The notes under the pieces: model-generated | What the model was told of the DNA's origin: nothing | Seen by the model: the letters and a program-made list of their open reading frames with translations, nothing else | Database searches by the model: none | In this document: piece by piece, positions 46,736 to 55,439 of the stretch | How the letters are laid out: the number at the start of each line of letters is the position of its first letter | Numbering within the stretch: the stretch's first letter is position 1 | Program-made: the position numbers and the translations under genes | Assembly: GCF_004804335.1 (NCBI RefSeq) | Contig: NZ_SRXY01000001.1 | Coordinates: 186,001-250,000 of the forward strand | Direction: 5' to 3' | DNA: 64,000 nucleotides | Source of the DNA: Pacificoceanicola onchidii | Lineage (GTDB): Bacteria > Pseudomonadota > Alphaproteobacteria > Rhodobacterales > Rhodobacteraceae

Positions 46736-47206
46736 TCAGCCCTCGAACGGCAACGAAGAGTGGTGCAGCACAATGCGCACCGCGCCGTCCGCGTCCTTGC
46801 TGTAGCCAAAGGTCTTGTCGACCTTGATCGTGTTGCCGTCCTTGTCGGTGAAGAACATCCAACCCATCCAGATCCCGGTGTTGCCATCAATGAAGCTGGC
46901 CGCCGTCTCCGAACGCACCTCGCGCCACCCCTTGATGCCAAAGCCGCCGTCCTGCGGATAGTCCGCGTCGTGCCCCACGAAATAGGACAGGCAGCCTTCT
47001 TTTGTGGTGCGGAAGGTCTTCTCGCCGCCGCTCAGCGTCGGTTTGAACAGCACCGGGCCAAGGTTATAGCCATAAGCCGTGTCGATCACCGTGACAGCCA
47101 GAGCGCGCGCGCTCTCGATCCCGCCTTCCTCGTAAGCCTTGGAAATGGCAACAAGTGCGTCCCCCCAAGCGGTCCGGGCTGCGGTAAGATCCTGTTCGCT
47201 GATCAT
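46736..47206 (-). CDS. Conserved protein, possible NTF2/SnoaL-like fold
   Basis: The 156-residue soluble protein has an N-terminal helix followed by alternating strands (TVIDTAYGYNLGPVLFKPTL, SETAASFIDGNTGIWMGW, TIKVDKTFGYSKDADG). The length and cone-like pattern resemble NTF2/SnoaL-type proteins, but no catalytic motif is certain. The C-terminal HHSSLPF is striking and may bind a metal or substrate. It is monocistronic. In related bacteria such genes are sometimes labelled phosphoribosyl-AMP cyclohydrolase, but the HisI metal motifs are not seen here. Confidence 0.6.
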   Translation of the reverse strand: MISEQDLTAARTAWGDALVAISKAYEEGGIESARALAVTVIDTAYGYNLGPVLFKPTLSGGEKTFRTTKEGCLSYFVGHDADYPQDGGFGIKGWREVRSETAASFIDGNTGIWMGWMFFTDKDGNTIKVDKTFGYSKDADGAVRIVLHHSSLPFEG

Positions 47207-47311
47207 CGTATCAATCCTTGTCCTGAGCGTTTCACCGGGCGTGATGCGATATTTAAGCCAAAAGTTAAATAGTCAAGAATGGCACAGGCCGTATTTGCAC
47301 CAAGCGCCCCG

Positions 47312-48421
47312 CTACATCGCGGGTTTCTCCGTTTTGCGCCGCAGCAACAGGCTCAGGCTGGCCTGCAGCTCTTCTTCGGTCATGTCCCGCGCGATCACGA
47401 CAACCCGGCTGGTGGTGTCATCCCCGGACCAGGATTTCATCGGGACAGGCGCGTCGAACACGTGTTGAACGCCGTGAAACACAAAGGGATAGGCGAGCCC
47501 CTCGACATGCAGGATCCCCTTCATCCGCAGCACGTTCGGCCCCTTGAGCGCGATCAGCGTGTCCAGCCAGAAATCAAACACCTCCGCCGGGATCGGCGTC
47601 TCGACCGAAATCGAAGCAGAAGCAATTCTGTGATCAAGAGGCGCAGGCTGGGCGGTCGCAGCAAAGGGTAGAGCCGCAGGCTGAGCGCCGCCTTGCAGGA
47701 CTTGCGAAAAACCGGACAACCCGGCGAGCGGATCGGGTTTGGCCGCCTCCGCGCCCAGCCATGCCGCAACATCGTCCTCTTGCACACCGCCCCGCATGGC
47801 AGACAGGCCAAAGAGCACACCCACGGGCACCCGGCCACGCTCCGCCCGCACCCGCTTCGCGGTGCTGTTGATCTGCTCCAGCCGGGCCTCGAAGCGGGCC
47901 AGCGCGGACGGATCGACCAGATCGGTTTTGGACAGCACGATCAGATCCGCCATCGCCAGCTGCTGGACCGATTCAAACTGCCGGTCGAGCGTTTCAGCGC
48001 CCGTGGCCGCATCCGCTACCGTCACAACCCCGTCCATCCGAAAACTTGCCGCGACGCTGTTTCCGGCGGCAAGGCAGTGCAGGATCGGGCCGGGATCGGC
48101 GATGCCGGTGGTCTCGATAATCACCCGGTCAAACCCCAGTTCACCCCGCCGCCTCCGCGCGCTCAACTTGCTCAGCGTCTTGATCAGATCACGGCGGATC
48201 GTGCAGCACAGGCAGCCCGACTCCATCAAGATCGTCTCTTCGGTCGCCGCCTCGATCAGGTCATGGTCCAGCCCGACATCCCCGAACTCGTTCATGATCA
48301 CCGCCACGCGCCCGGCCTCGGGATCGCGGATCAAGTGATTGAGAAGTGTGGTTTTTCCGGCGCCCAGAAAGCCCGTCAGCAAGGTCACCGGTATGCGGTT
48401 GTCCATACTCTCGTTGTTCAT
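47312..48421 (-). CDS. COG0523/CobW-family GTP-dependent metal chaperone
   Basis: A 369-residue G3E GTPase. Walker A is GFLGAGKTTLLN, the G4 element is SKTDL, and the metal-binding CxCC motif is SGCLCCTIRRD. The C-terminal CobW_C domain is present. COG0523 proteins deliver zinc, cobalt or iron to client enzymes, and many are induced under zinc starvation. A Zur-like sequence lies 40 bases before the start. No cobalamin-synthesis or urease gene is adjacent, so a zinc role is favoured over cobalt. It is followed by a short gap and the unknown gene at 46736. Confidence 0.9.
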   Translation of the reverse strand: MNNESMDNRIPVTLLTGFLGAGKTTLLNHLIRDPEAGRVAVIMNEFGDVGLDHDLIEAATEETILMESGCLCCTIRRDLIKTLSKLSARRRRGELGFDRVIIETTGIADPGPILHCLAAGNSVAASFRMDGVVTVADAATGAETLDRQFESVQQLAMADLIVLSKTDLVDPSALARFEARLEQINSTAKRVRAERGRVPVGVLFGLSAMRGGVQEDDVAAWLGAEAAKPDPLAGLSGFSQVLQGGAQPAALPFAATAQPAPLDHRIASASISVETPIPAEVFDFWLDTLIALKGPNVLRMKGILHVEGLAYPFVFHGVQHVFDAPVPMKSWSGDDTTSRVVVIARDMTEEELQASLSLLLRRKTEKPAM

Positions 48422-48460
48422 GCCCCATCCTTGCTTGCCATATGTCCTGCCCGGAATGGT

Positions 48461-48472
48461 ATGTTATCACAT
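48461..48472. promoter_or_regulatory. Zur-like operator upstream of COG0523 gene
   Basis: ATGTTATCACAT on the plus strand, ATGTGATAACAT on the minus strand, differs at one position from the palindrome ATGTTATAACAT common in alphaproteobacterial Zur sites. It lies 40-51 bases before the COG0523 start codon, in promoter position. A Zur motif scan would test it. Confidence 0.5.
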
Positions 48473-48598
48473 TGCCAAGCGCCACAAGATACATCGGGGC
48501 CGTAGCCCGGTTCACATGCCCGCGCATTCCCACACAAAACGCACAAAGGCCCGCAGGTTTCCCGCAGGCCTTCGGCACACGTCTCGTTTCAACCACGA

Positions 48599-50146
48599 TC
48601 AGAAATGGATCGCAAAGCGCTCCCGAACCGCACGATCCAGATCCGGCGCGATCAGCGACGGGGCCTCGGACAGAATACCCTTCACCCGCGCCTGCGCTGC
48701 TTCGAGCAAGGCAGGCCGCCCCTGTTCATTCCAATCTTTTGGCGTCATCCGGTTGCCGATATCGGGATAAAGATACTCCGTCTGCATCAGCGACAGCGTC
48801 TGATCCGTGCCAAGGTAGTGCCCCGGCCCGTCATTGAGGCAAACCGATTTCATCACCTCCATGGACAGCGCATCTTCGGTCACGTCGATCCCGCGCACAC
48901 AGCGCAGCGCTTGCCCGATGACATCGTTGCCCAGCACCATGCCCTCGGGTGAAAAACCCATGAGCGAGGCATACATGCCCACCGATTCATAGACCATGTT
49001 CAGCCCCGACAGGCCCGACAGCACATTGATGATCCCTTGCTCCCAACCGGCCTGCATGTCCGGCACCTTGCTGTCCGTCATGCCGCCCGCCGCGCCGCCG
49101 GGGATGCCGTAGAACCGGTGCATCTGGGCGCAGCCCGCCGACAAGAGGGCCTGTTCGGCTGAACCGCCCGACATCGCCCCGGTGCGCAGGTCCGAGACAA
49201 ACGGCCATGTGCCAAAGATCGCCGGATGGCCCGGCGCGATGGCATTCACATAGACCACGCCCGCAAGGCACTCCGCCACCGCCTGCACAATCGCCGTCGC
49301 AATCGGCGCAGGGGCCGTCGCCCCCGCTTGCCCGGCCGAGAGCAGCAGAACCGGCATGCCCGCCGCGATGCACTTTTCCATCGCCTCGCAACTTTCGGTG
49401 GCAAACTTCATGGGCGGGACGACAAAACAGCAGGACATGGACATGAAGGGCCTTGCCCGCCATGCCTCTTCAGAGCCTGCCACAACGTGCAGCAGGTCCA
49501 TCACGGGCTCGACCGTGATCGGATCCGAGATCGACGTGCCGATGTGCTTTTGCGTGCCGCTGAGACAGGCATAAGCCGTGTTGACATCCAGTTCGGTCAC
49601 ATCGCGAATATCGCAGGCCACCATGGTGCGCTGGAAGAAATGGATGTTGTCGAGGTTCTGCGCCAGCCGCGCAGAATCGTAGAGGTCCTTGATCGTTGAC
49701 GGCTCATATTCGCCCGTGACCGCATCCACCACGTTCACCGCCGCGCCCGCCGTGCCGAAATGCACCCGCGTGTCCGTCAATTGCAGATCAAACTGCGAAG
49801 AACGCCCGTGCAGGGTGATGCCCCGCGCCGCCTTGGCCAGCATGTCCTCGACCAAGGCCCGCGGAAAGCGCAGGCGCCCGTCGTCGCCCAGGATCGCCCC
49901 CGCTTCGATCATCGCCTTCTGGCCGGTCTCCGGCGCCTGACTGACTCCGACCACCTCCAGCGCCTCAAGCGCCGCGTGGTGAATGCGCTGCACCTCGGCT
50001 TCGGTCAACGGGTTGTATTGCCCGCCTTTCATGCCGGGGCGGACGGGCCGCGTGTCTTCGCTCAATGGTGCCGCGCGCGAGGCCACGCGCGCCGCGCGCC
50101 CTCCCCCTCTACGCCGACGTTCCGGGGCTTCAGCAGATGCGCTCAT
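48599..50146 (-). CDS. Second MttB-family methyltransferase
   Basis: A 515-residue MttB-superfamily protein without an amber codon, thus non-pyrrolysine. The N-terminus is strongly basic (RRRRGGGRAARVASRAA), and the barrel segments TYVDQ-like are replaced by AYACLSGTQKHIGTSISDP and VNAIAPGHPAIFGTWPF. It is about as long as MtgB. It lies 87 bases downstream of the DMGDH-like gene on the same strand and is probably co-transcribed with it. It should pass a methyl group from a quaternary or tertiary amine to a corrinoid protein, whose gene is not in the window. It differs considerably from the paralogue at 6485, so substrates probably differ. Confidence 0.85.
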   Translation of the reverse strand: MSASAEAPERRRRGGGRAARVASRAAPLSEDTRPVRPGMKGGQYNPLTEAEVQRIHHAALEALEVVGVSQAPETGQKAMIEAGAILGDDGRLRFPRALVEDMLAKAARGITLHGRSSQFDLQLTDTRVHFGTAGAAVNVVDAVTGEYEPSTIKDLYDSARLAQNLDNIHFFQRTMVACDIRDVTELDVNTAYACLSGTQKHIGTSISDPITVEPVMDLLHVVAGSEEAWRARPFMSMSCCFVVPPMKFATESCEAMEKCIAAGMPVLLLSAGQAGATAPAPIATAIVQAVAECLAGVVYVNAIAPGHPAIFGTWPFVSDLRTGAMSGGSAEQALLSAGCAQMHRFYGIPGGAAGGMTDSKVPDMQAGWEQGIINVLSGLSGLNMVYESVGMYASLMGFSPEGMVLGNDVIGQALRCVRGIDVTEDALSMEVMKSVCLNDGPGHYLGTDQTLSLMQTEYLYPDIGNRMTPKDWNEQGRPALLEAAQARVKGILSEAPSLIAPDLDRAVRERFAIHF

Positions 50147-50233
50147 TGGCTTTGCCTTTCTCTGATCGGCCCTTGGGCCCTCCTCCCTTGGGTCAGGAAG
50201 ACGCGCGGTCCCCCTGACCCGAACCCCGCGCCC

Positions 50234-52684
50234 TTAGGCGCGCAGTCTTTCGTTTTCCGGATCCCACATCGGGGCGTCCGGCTGGACAACCGCCTTGCAG
50301 CGCTCCCCGTAGATATCGACCTCAAGCTCCGTGCCCGGCACCGCCAGATCGGTGCGGACCATGCCCAGCGCGATGGAACTGCCCACGCGATAGCCCCAGG
50401 CACCGGATGTGGTCTCCCCAACCACATCATCGCCCTGCCAGACCGTCGACATGTACGGCGCATCCGCCTCGCCCGCGTCCACCTTCAGCGTAACAAACCG
50501 CTTCGCCGGTCCGGACTGCATTTCAACCGAAAGCGCGGTCTTGCCCGGGAAATCCTGCGGCTTGGCAAGCCGGATGAAGCGCTCCAGTCCGCCTTCGACA
50601 AGGCTGTAGTCGGTCGACAGATCGCCTTTCCACGCGCGGTAGCCTTTCTCGATGCGCAGGCTGTTGAGTGCGAACATGCCGAACGGCTTCGCCCCGCCGC
50701 CTTTGACCGCCTCGTAAAGCGCTGGCATCACGGCGTTTTCCGCGTGCACTTCCCAGCCAAGTTCGCCAGCAAAGGACACCCGCGCCAAGGTGCAGGGCTG
50801 GCCCGCCACGGTGGCCTTCTGATGTGTCAGCCACGGCAAGGTCAGATCCGCATCGGTGCCGATCTTCTCGAAGAGCGCGCGGGATTCCGGCCCGGTGACA
50901 ATCAGCGTGGACATCTCCCGCGTGTGATCGGTCAGGCTCAGCCCCTCGGGCAGCGTGCGTTTCAGCCACTCGAAATCGTGCCACTGCGCGGCGGCGGCGG
51001 TGATCAGCGTGTAATCGTCCTCGTCATTCTTGGCGACAGACATTTCGGTGACGATCCGGCCGCGCTCATCGGGGAAATAGGCCAGCGACATGCGCCCGGT
51101 CTTGGGCAGACCGCCCGCTGTCTGACTGCGCAGCCAGTCCGCCGCGCCCGTCCCGGTCAGGCGGTAACGCGAGAAGCCCGGCAGATCGAGAACGCCGACG
51201 CCATCACGCACCGCTTCGCATTCCTCGCGCACGCGCGGCTCCCACGGGCCAGCGCGGCCCCAGGTCTTGGTCGCCTCCTCGGAGGTGTCGTCGCCCGGCT
51301 GCGCAAACCAGTTCGCGCGCTCCCAGCCGCCGTAGTCCCCCATCTGGCCGCCCTGCGCCTTGATCACCTCATGCACCGGCGAGACCTTACGGTCCGGCGC
51401 GGCAGGCCAGCGGTGATGCGGGAAGTGCATGGCATATTCGTTGCCATAGACCTCCAGCCCCTTCTCAACGCAGTATTCGTGGTCGGTGTAATCGGTGAAG
51501 CGGCGCGGATCGACAGCCCACATGTCCCATTCGGTCTGACCGTCGACGATCCATTCCGCCATCACCTTGCCAGCGCCGCCGCCCTGCGCGATCCCGAAGG
51601 TAAAGACGCAGTTTTCAAAGGCATTCTTGACCCCTGGCATCGGGCCAATCAGCGGCAGGCCATCGGGCGCGTAGGGGATCGGGCCGTTGATCACCGACGA
51701 GACACCCACGCTCTGCATCAGCGGCACGCGGTCCATGGCGTCGACAACAATATCCTCGATCCGGTCGAGATCTTCCTGCCAGAGCTGGAAGCTGAAGTCT
51801 TCCGGGATGGCATCGCCGGATTCGGTCCATTCGCCCTTGCAGTTCGGCTCATAGGGGCCAAGGTTGTAGCCGTTCTTCTCCTGACGCAGGTAGTAGGACA
51901 CATCCACGTCGCGGATCAGCGGCAGCTTGCCGCCGTGTTCCCTGGACCAGGCTTCAACCTCGGGGATCTGATCGGTCAGCAGGTACTGGTGGCTCATCAC
52001 CATCATCGGCACCTTGCGCCCGCCATAGGGCAGGAACCACTCGCTGACCCGCTGCGCGTAATACCCCGCCGCGTTGACGACATAGTCACAGGCCACATCC
52101 CCCTGATCGGTGTGCACGATCCAGCTGTCATCCTCGAGCTGCGTCACACCGGTGGCCGGGCAGAACCGTTTGATTGTGGAGCCCAACTCGCGCGCGCCCT
52201 TGGCCAGCGCCTGCGTCAGCTGCGCCGGGTCGATATCGCCGTCGGTGGGATCGTAAAGCACGCCCAGCAGATCGTGGATTTCGAGGAACGGATAGCGCTC
52301 CTTGGCCTGCTCCGGCGTCCACATCTCCATCGGGATGCCCTGGTAGCGGCCCATGGAACAGGCGCGCTCGAACTCCTGCACGCGCTCCTTGGTGTGCGCA
52401 AGGCGGATCGAGCCGGACTGATGATAGTTCATCGGATAGTCGACTTCCTCGCCAAGCCGCGCATACAGCTCGGTCCCATAGCGCTGCATGTTCATGATAG
52501 CCCAGGAGGTCGAGAAGGTCGGCACGTTGCCGGCAGCATGCCACGTAGAGCCTGCGGTCAGTTCGTTCTTTTCAAGGAGGACACAATCGGTCCATCCCTT
52601 CTTGGCCAGATGATACAGTGTAGAGACGCCGACAACGCCGCCCCCAATAATGACCACGCGCGCCTTTTCGGGCAAATCCGCCAC
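50234..52684 (-). CDS. Dimethylglycine dehydrogenase-like FAD/GcvT protein
   Basis: An 816-residue fusion of a DAO-type FAD domain (VVIIGGGVVGVSTLYHLAKK) with a C-terminal GcvT/THF domain (VSFAGELGWEVHAE). GSTWHAAGN carries the His that binds FAD covalently in dimethylglycine dehydrogenase. Translation begins with GTG at 52684 after a strong AAGGAG. The reaction expected is demethylation of dimethylglycine to sarcosine with transfer of the methylene group to THF. It is divergent from a LysR regulator and precedes the MttB-like gene. Its FAD domain differs from the paralogue at 23715, so the two may act on successive or different amines. Confidence 0.88.
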   Translation of the reverse strand: MADLPEKARVVIIGGGVVGVSTLYHLAKKGWTDCVLLEKNELTAGSTWHAAGNVPTFSTSWAIMNMQRYGTELYARLGEEVDYPMNYHQSGSIRLAHTKERVQEFERACSMGRYQGIPMEMWTPEQAKERYPFLEIHDLLGVLYDPTDGDIDPAQLTQALAKGARELGSTIKRFCPATGVTQLEDDSWIVHTDQGDVACDYVVNAAGYYAQRVSEWFLPYGGRKVPMMVMSHQYLLTDQIPEVEAWSREHGGKLPLIRDVDVSYYLRQEKNGYNLGPYEPNCKGEWTESGDAIPEDFSFQLWQEDLDRIEDIVVDAMDRVPLMQSVGVSSVINGPIPYAPDGLPLIGPMPGVKNAFENCVFTFGIAQGGGAGKVMAEWIVDGQTEWDMWAVDPRRFTDYTDHEYCVEKGLEVYGNEYAMHFPHHRWPAAPDRKVSPVHEVIKAQGGQMGDYGGWERANWFAQPGDDTSEEATKTWGRAGPWEPRVREECEAVRDGVGVLDLPGFSRYRLTGTGAADWLRSQTAGGLPKTGRMSLAYFPDERGRIVTEMSVAKNDEDDYTLITAAAAQWHDFEWLKRTLPEGLSLTDHTREMSTLIVTGPESRALFEKIGTDADLTLPWLTHQKATVAGQPCTLARVSFAGELGWEVHAENAVMPALYEAVKGGGAKPFGMFALNSLRIEKGYRAWKGDLSTDYSLVEGGLERFIRLAKPQDFPGKTALSVEMQSGPAKRFVTLKVDAGEADAPYMSTVWQGDDVVGETTSGAWGYRVGSSIALGMVRTDLAVPGTELEVDIYGERCKAVVQPDAPMWDPENERLRA

Positions 52685-52827
52685 GGTTCTTCTCCTTATT
52701 CAGTGTCTTGCTGCCCACGGACCACTGGCTGCGCCGGGTCGGCACGCCAAAGGTGATCCGTGAAACGGTCCCGCAAACTATTACGTCTCGCGCTTTTCGG
52801 TTCAATTGGGCTGGCGCATGTGTTTTG

Positions 52828-52842
52828 ATCGGTTTATCCGAT
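52828..52842. promoter_or_regulatory. Candidate LysR operator (T-N11-A dyad)
   Basis: ATCGG-TTTAT-CCGAT is a perfect 5-base inverted repeat with the T-N11-A spacing of LysR sites. It lies 26 bases before the LysR start and 143 bases from the divergent DMGDH-like gene. It resembles TTCGG-GTTTT-CCGAA at 10076, which suggests that the two regulators read related sites. Confidence 0.6.
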
Positions 52843-52868
52843 TAGAGACCACAGCCACGACACCCGCC

Positions 52869-53720
52869 ATGAACATCGACCAGATCGAAACTTTCCTGGA
52901 CCTTTGTGAAACCAGAAGTTTCAACCGAACCGCGAGTCGCCTCGGGGTTACACAGTCCACCGTCTCGGGACGGGTGCGCACCCTGGAATCGGCGCTTGGC
53001 TGCACGCTTTTGCGGCGCAGCCGCGCCGGGACAGACCTGACGACTCAGGGTCTGCGCTTTGAACCGCACGCGCGCACCATGCGCCGCAACTGGACCGTAG
53101 CGCGCGAAGCGGTGCGCGAAACCGGTCAGGCGGCGAACATGCGCGTTGCCATCCAGCACGACATCCTCGGCGAGCGCGTCGCCCCCTGGATCACCGCCCT
53201 GCAAAGCGCACTGCCGGACACCGCTTTCCACGTGGAAGGCGATTACTCCACGCAGATGTGTGCCGACGTGGCCGACGGGTATGTGGATTTCGCCATCCTC
53301 TTCACCCCCAAACCCAACCCCGACCTGCACTTCGAAAGCATCGGGACGGTGAGTTACCAGATGATCGCCTCCGAGGCCGACACGCTCGATCAGGTCAAGG
53401 CGGAGAGCTACATCCTGCCGCTCTATTCTCAGGCCTTTGCCATGTCACACGCCGAACTGCTGCCCGATCTGTCGGTCAGCACCATCTCCTGCGGTGAACA
53501 TGCGGTGGGCTGCGGGCTGTTTACCGCTCTTGGCGGGGCAACCTACGTCCTGCGCCGCACTGCGCAGGAAATGCAGGCTGCGGGCGAGGCCCGGATCGTC
53601 GTGGGCGCGCCAATCATCACCCAGCCGGTCTTTGCCGCGCTGCACCTGCGCAACCGCCACCGCGCCCCCTTCCGCCGGATCATGCGCACCCTGCGCGACG
53701 ACGTGGTGGGACGGCCGTAA
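52869..53720 (+). CDS. LysR-family regulator of the DMGDH/MttB operon
   Basis: A 283-residue LysR regulator starting at MNIDQIETFLDLCETRSFNR (ATG at 52869; upstream codons are not homologous). The HTH LGVTQSTVSGRVRTLESALG is clear, and the effector domain is complete. It is divergent from the DMGDH-like/MttB-like genes with a dyad in the gap, so it very probably controls them. The inducer could be betaine, dimethylglycine or a related amine. Confidence 0.9.
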   Translation: MNIDQIETFLDLCETRSFNRTASRLGVTQSTVSGRVRTLESALGCTLLRRSRAGTDLTTQGLRFEPHARTMRRNWTVAREAVRETGQAANMRVAIQHDILGERVAPWITALQSALPDTAFHVEGDYSTQMCADVADGYVDFAILFTPKPNPDLHFESIGTVSYQMIASEADTLDQVKAESYILPLYSQAFAMSHAELLPDLSVSTISCGEHAVGCGLFTALGGATYVLRRTAQEMQAAGEARIVVGAPIITQPVFAALHLRNRHRAPFRRIMRTLRDDVVGRP

Positions 53721-53742
53721 CACCCGCCCTCCGGCGCGCACT

Positions 53743-53777
53743 CCTTCCCGTTTCTTTGTGCCTCAAAGATCCCGGGG
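53743..53777. repeat. Short direct repeat copy A
   Basis: CCTTCCCGTTTCTTTGTGCC followed by a variable CAAAGAT and ending in CCCGGGG. It matches copy B (53953-53987) except at a few positions. The spacing between copies is 210 bases. Its occurrence elsewhere in the genome should be checked. Confidence 0.6.
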
Positions 53778-53853
53778 CCCTGCGGGGCGTCTGAGTCTGC
53801 CACGCGCCGCCTGCGCGAGACGGATTTTGCTCGGCGCAAGGGTAGGCGGGTAA

Positions 53854-53878
53854 ACAAACGATCCAGTGGATCGTTTGT
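53854..53878. repeat. Perfect hairpin between the direct repeats
   Basis: ACAAACGATCC (53854-53864) and GGATCGTTTGT (53868-53878) form an 11-base-pair stem with a three-base loop. It resembles the GATCCATCGATGGATC-centred palindrome at 63341-63364. Confidence 0.6.
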
Positions 53879-53952
53879 CCGCCGTACGGCGCGCCGAAGT
53901 ATGAATACGTTCAGCGCCAGATAACGCAGCGTAGAGCAAAATCCGCCGCACC

Positions 53953-53987
53953 CCTTCCCGTTTCTTTGTGCCTTAAATATCCCGGGG
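53953..53987. repeat. Short direct repeat copy B
   Basis: The second copy of the 35-base repeat, CCTTCCCGTTTCTTTGTGCC with TTAAATAT before CCCGGGG. It lies about 50 bases from the end of the carnitine dehydrogenase gene. Confidence 0.6.
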
Positions 53988-54016
53988 AGTCCGCAGGACG
54001 GGGCAGCGCCCCAAAC

Positions 54017-54040
54017 AAGATTTTTGCCCCGAAAAATCTT
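54017..54040 (-). terminator. Hairpin at the end of the carnitine operon
   Basis: AAGATTTTT (54017-54025) and AAAAATCTT (54032-54040) form a 9-base stem around a six-base GC loop, overlapping the stop codon of the carnitine dehydrogenase gene. The arms carry the T-runs. It is the likely transcript end of the six-gene operon. Confidence 0.55.
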
Positions 54041-55439
54041 ACCGGCGCGCGCCCTCAGGCCAGGGCAGATCCGCCTGCGCCACCACATAGCTGTCGATCT
54101 TCGCGCTGATCCCTGCCGATGGCGGAGAACTGCGGCGGGTCTCAAGGCTGACGTGGATCATCAGGCTGTCCACCGTCGCCGCCACCGCGCCGCTCTCGTC
54201 CATGATCCGGTGGAAGAGCCGCAGCTTCTTGCCCTCCCCTTGCAGCACTTGCGTGTCCACCGTCACCCGTTGCCCCGCCTTCAGTTCGGCCAGATAGCGC
54301 ACGGTGTTCTCCAGCGTGAAATAGCTGCCGCCCGACGCGATGTACTCCGCATCGCAGCCAACCATTTCCATGAAGCGGTCATTGGCCTTGGAGCCAAGCT
54401 CGATGTAATGCGTTTCGTTCATGTGGCCGTTGTAGTCGGTCCAGCTTTGCGGAATGGCGCGGGCAACGGTGATCGGCAAATCCGCCCCCTCTGGTTCCGC
54501 CAACAGCGCCTCATGCGCCCGGATCGTGCCCCCGGCCCCGCTGCCCGATTGCTTGAGCGCGCGCATCATGCCCACCAGATTGTCATCGCGCAGCCGCTCC
54601 AGCTCGCGGATCGTCATATGGCCCGATTGCGCATCGGACTGCCCCGCGATCAGATCCACAAGCGCGTCATTGAACTCCGGCACGTCCATCAGCTTGGTCC
54701 AGGGCCATTCCAGCGCCGGGCCGAACTGCGCCATGAAATGCTTCATGCCCGCCTCGCCGCCCGCAATCCGGTAGGTCTCGAACAGGCCCATCTGCGCCCA
54801 GCGCAGGCCAAACCCCATGCGAATAGCCTCGTCGATTTCCTCGGTGGTGGCGATGCCGTCCTTCACCAGCCAGAGCGCCTCACGCCAGACCGCCTCCAGG
54901 AAACGGTCCGCGATATGCGCGTCGATCTCCTTGCGCACGGGCAAGGGGAACATGCCGATGCCGCGTAGGATCTCCGCCGCGCGGGCCATGTGATCCGCCT
55001 CCCCAACCAGCTCCACCAGCGGCAGCAGGTAGACCGGGTTGAACGGATGCGCCACGATCACCCGCGCGCCTTTCTCGGTCAGCTCGGTGGGTTTGAACCC
55101 GGAGGTGGACGAGCCGATTACGGCGGATTCCGGGGCCAGTTCGGTGATCTGCGCATGCACCTTGTGCTTCAGGTCGAGCCGCTCCGGCACGCTTTCCTGC
55201 ACCCAATCCGTCCCGGCCAGCGCCTCCCCCAGATCATCATGGAAGCTCAACGCCCCCTCATCCGGCAATGCTTTGTCATAAAGCGAGGGCAAGGCGCGGC
55301 GCGCGCCTGCCAGCACCTCCCCGATTTTGCGCTCCGCCTCCGGGTCCGGGTCAAACACGGCCACGTCCCAGCCATTGAGAAGAAACCGCGCGGCCCAGCC
55401 GCCGCCAATGACGCCGCCGCCGATGATTGTCGCTTTCAT
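54039..55439 (-). CDS. L-carnitine dehydrogenase-betainyl-CoA thioesterase fusion
   Basis: A 466-residue fusion. Residues 1 to about 310 are a 3-hydroxyacyl-CoA dehydrogenase-type domain: Rossmann GGGVIGGGWA, and AHPFNPVYLLPLVE with the catalytic His. The C-terminal part is a hot-dog thioesterase (TDYNGHMNETHYIELGS, as in 4-hydroxybenzoyl-CoA thioesterases). This matches L-carnitine 3-dehydrogenase (forming 3-dehydrocarnitine) joined to a thioesterase for betainyl-CoA. In pseudomonads CdhA and CdhB are separate proteins. The start overlaps the preceding SDR stop by 4 bases. It is the last gene of the carnitine operon. Confidence 0.88.
   Translation of the reverse strand: MKATIIGGGVIGGGWAARFLLNGWDVAVFDPDPEAERKIGEVLAGARRALPSLYDKALPDEGALSFHDDLGEALAGTDWVQESVPERLDLKHKVHAQITELAPESAVIGSSTSGFKPTELTEKGARVIVAHPFNPVYLLPLVELVGEADHMARAAEILRGIGMFPLPVRKEIDAHIADRFLEAVWREALWLVKDGIATTEEIDEAIRMGFGLRWAQMGLFETYRIAGGEAGMKHFMAQFGPALEWPWTKLMDVPEFNDALVDLIAGQSDAQSGHMTIRELERLRDDNLVGMMRALKQSGSGAGGTIRAHEALLAEPEGADLPITVARAIPQSWTDYNGHMNETHYIELGSKANDRFMEMVGCDAEYIASGGSYFTLENTVRYLAELKAGQRVTVDTQVLQGEGKKLRLFHRIMDESGAVAATVDSLMIHVSLETRRSSPPSAGISAKIDSYVVAQADLPWPEGARR

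Larger units (their letters stand above)
53721..54038. other. Repeat-rich intergenic region
   Basis: No gene is supported. The region holds two 35-base direct repeats, a perfect hairpin, and an inverted repeat CGGATTTTGCT (53821-53831) with its complement at 53935-53945. These are listed separately. It looks like a cluster of short dispersed repeats between the LysR gene and the carnitine operon end. Confidence 0.6.

Noticed and set aside
50190-50220. GGGTCAGG and CCTGACCC hairpin between the DMGDH-like and MttB-like genes as a small copy of the MITE at 61219
   Set aside because: Only the terminal eight bases agree and no target duplication or further terminal repeat is present. A simple intercistronic hairpin is more likely.
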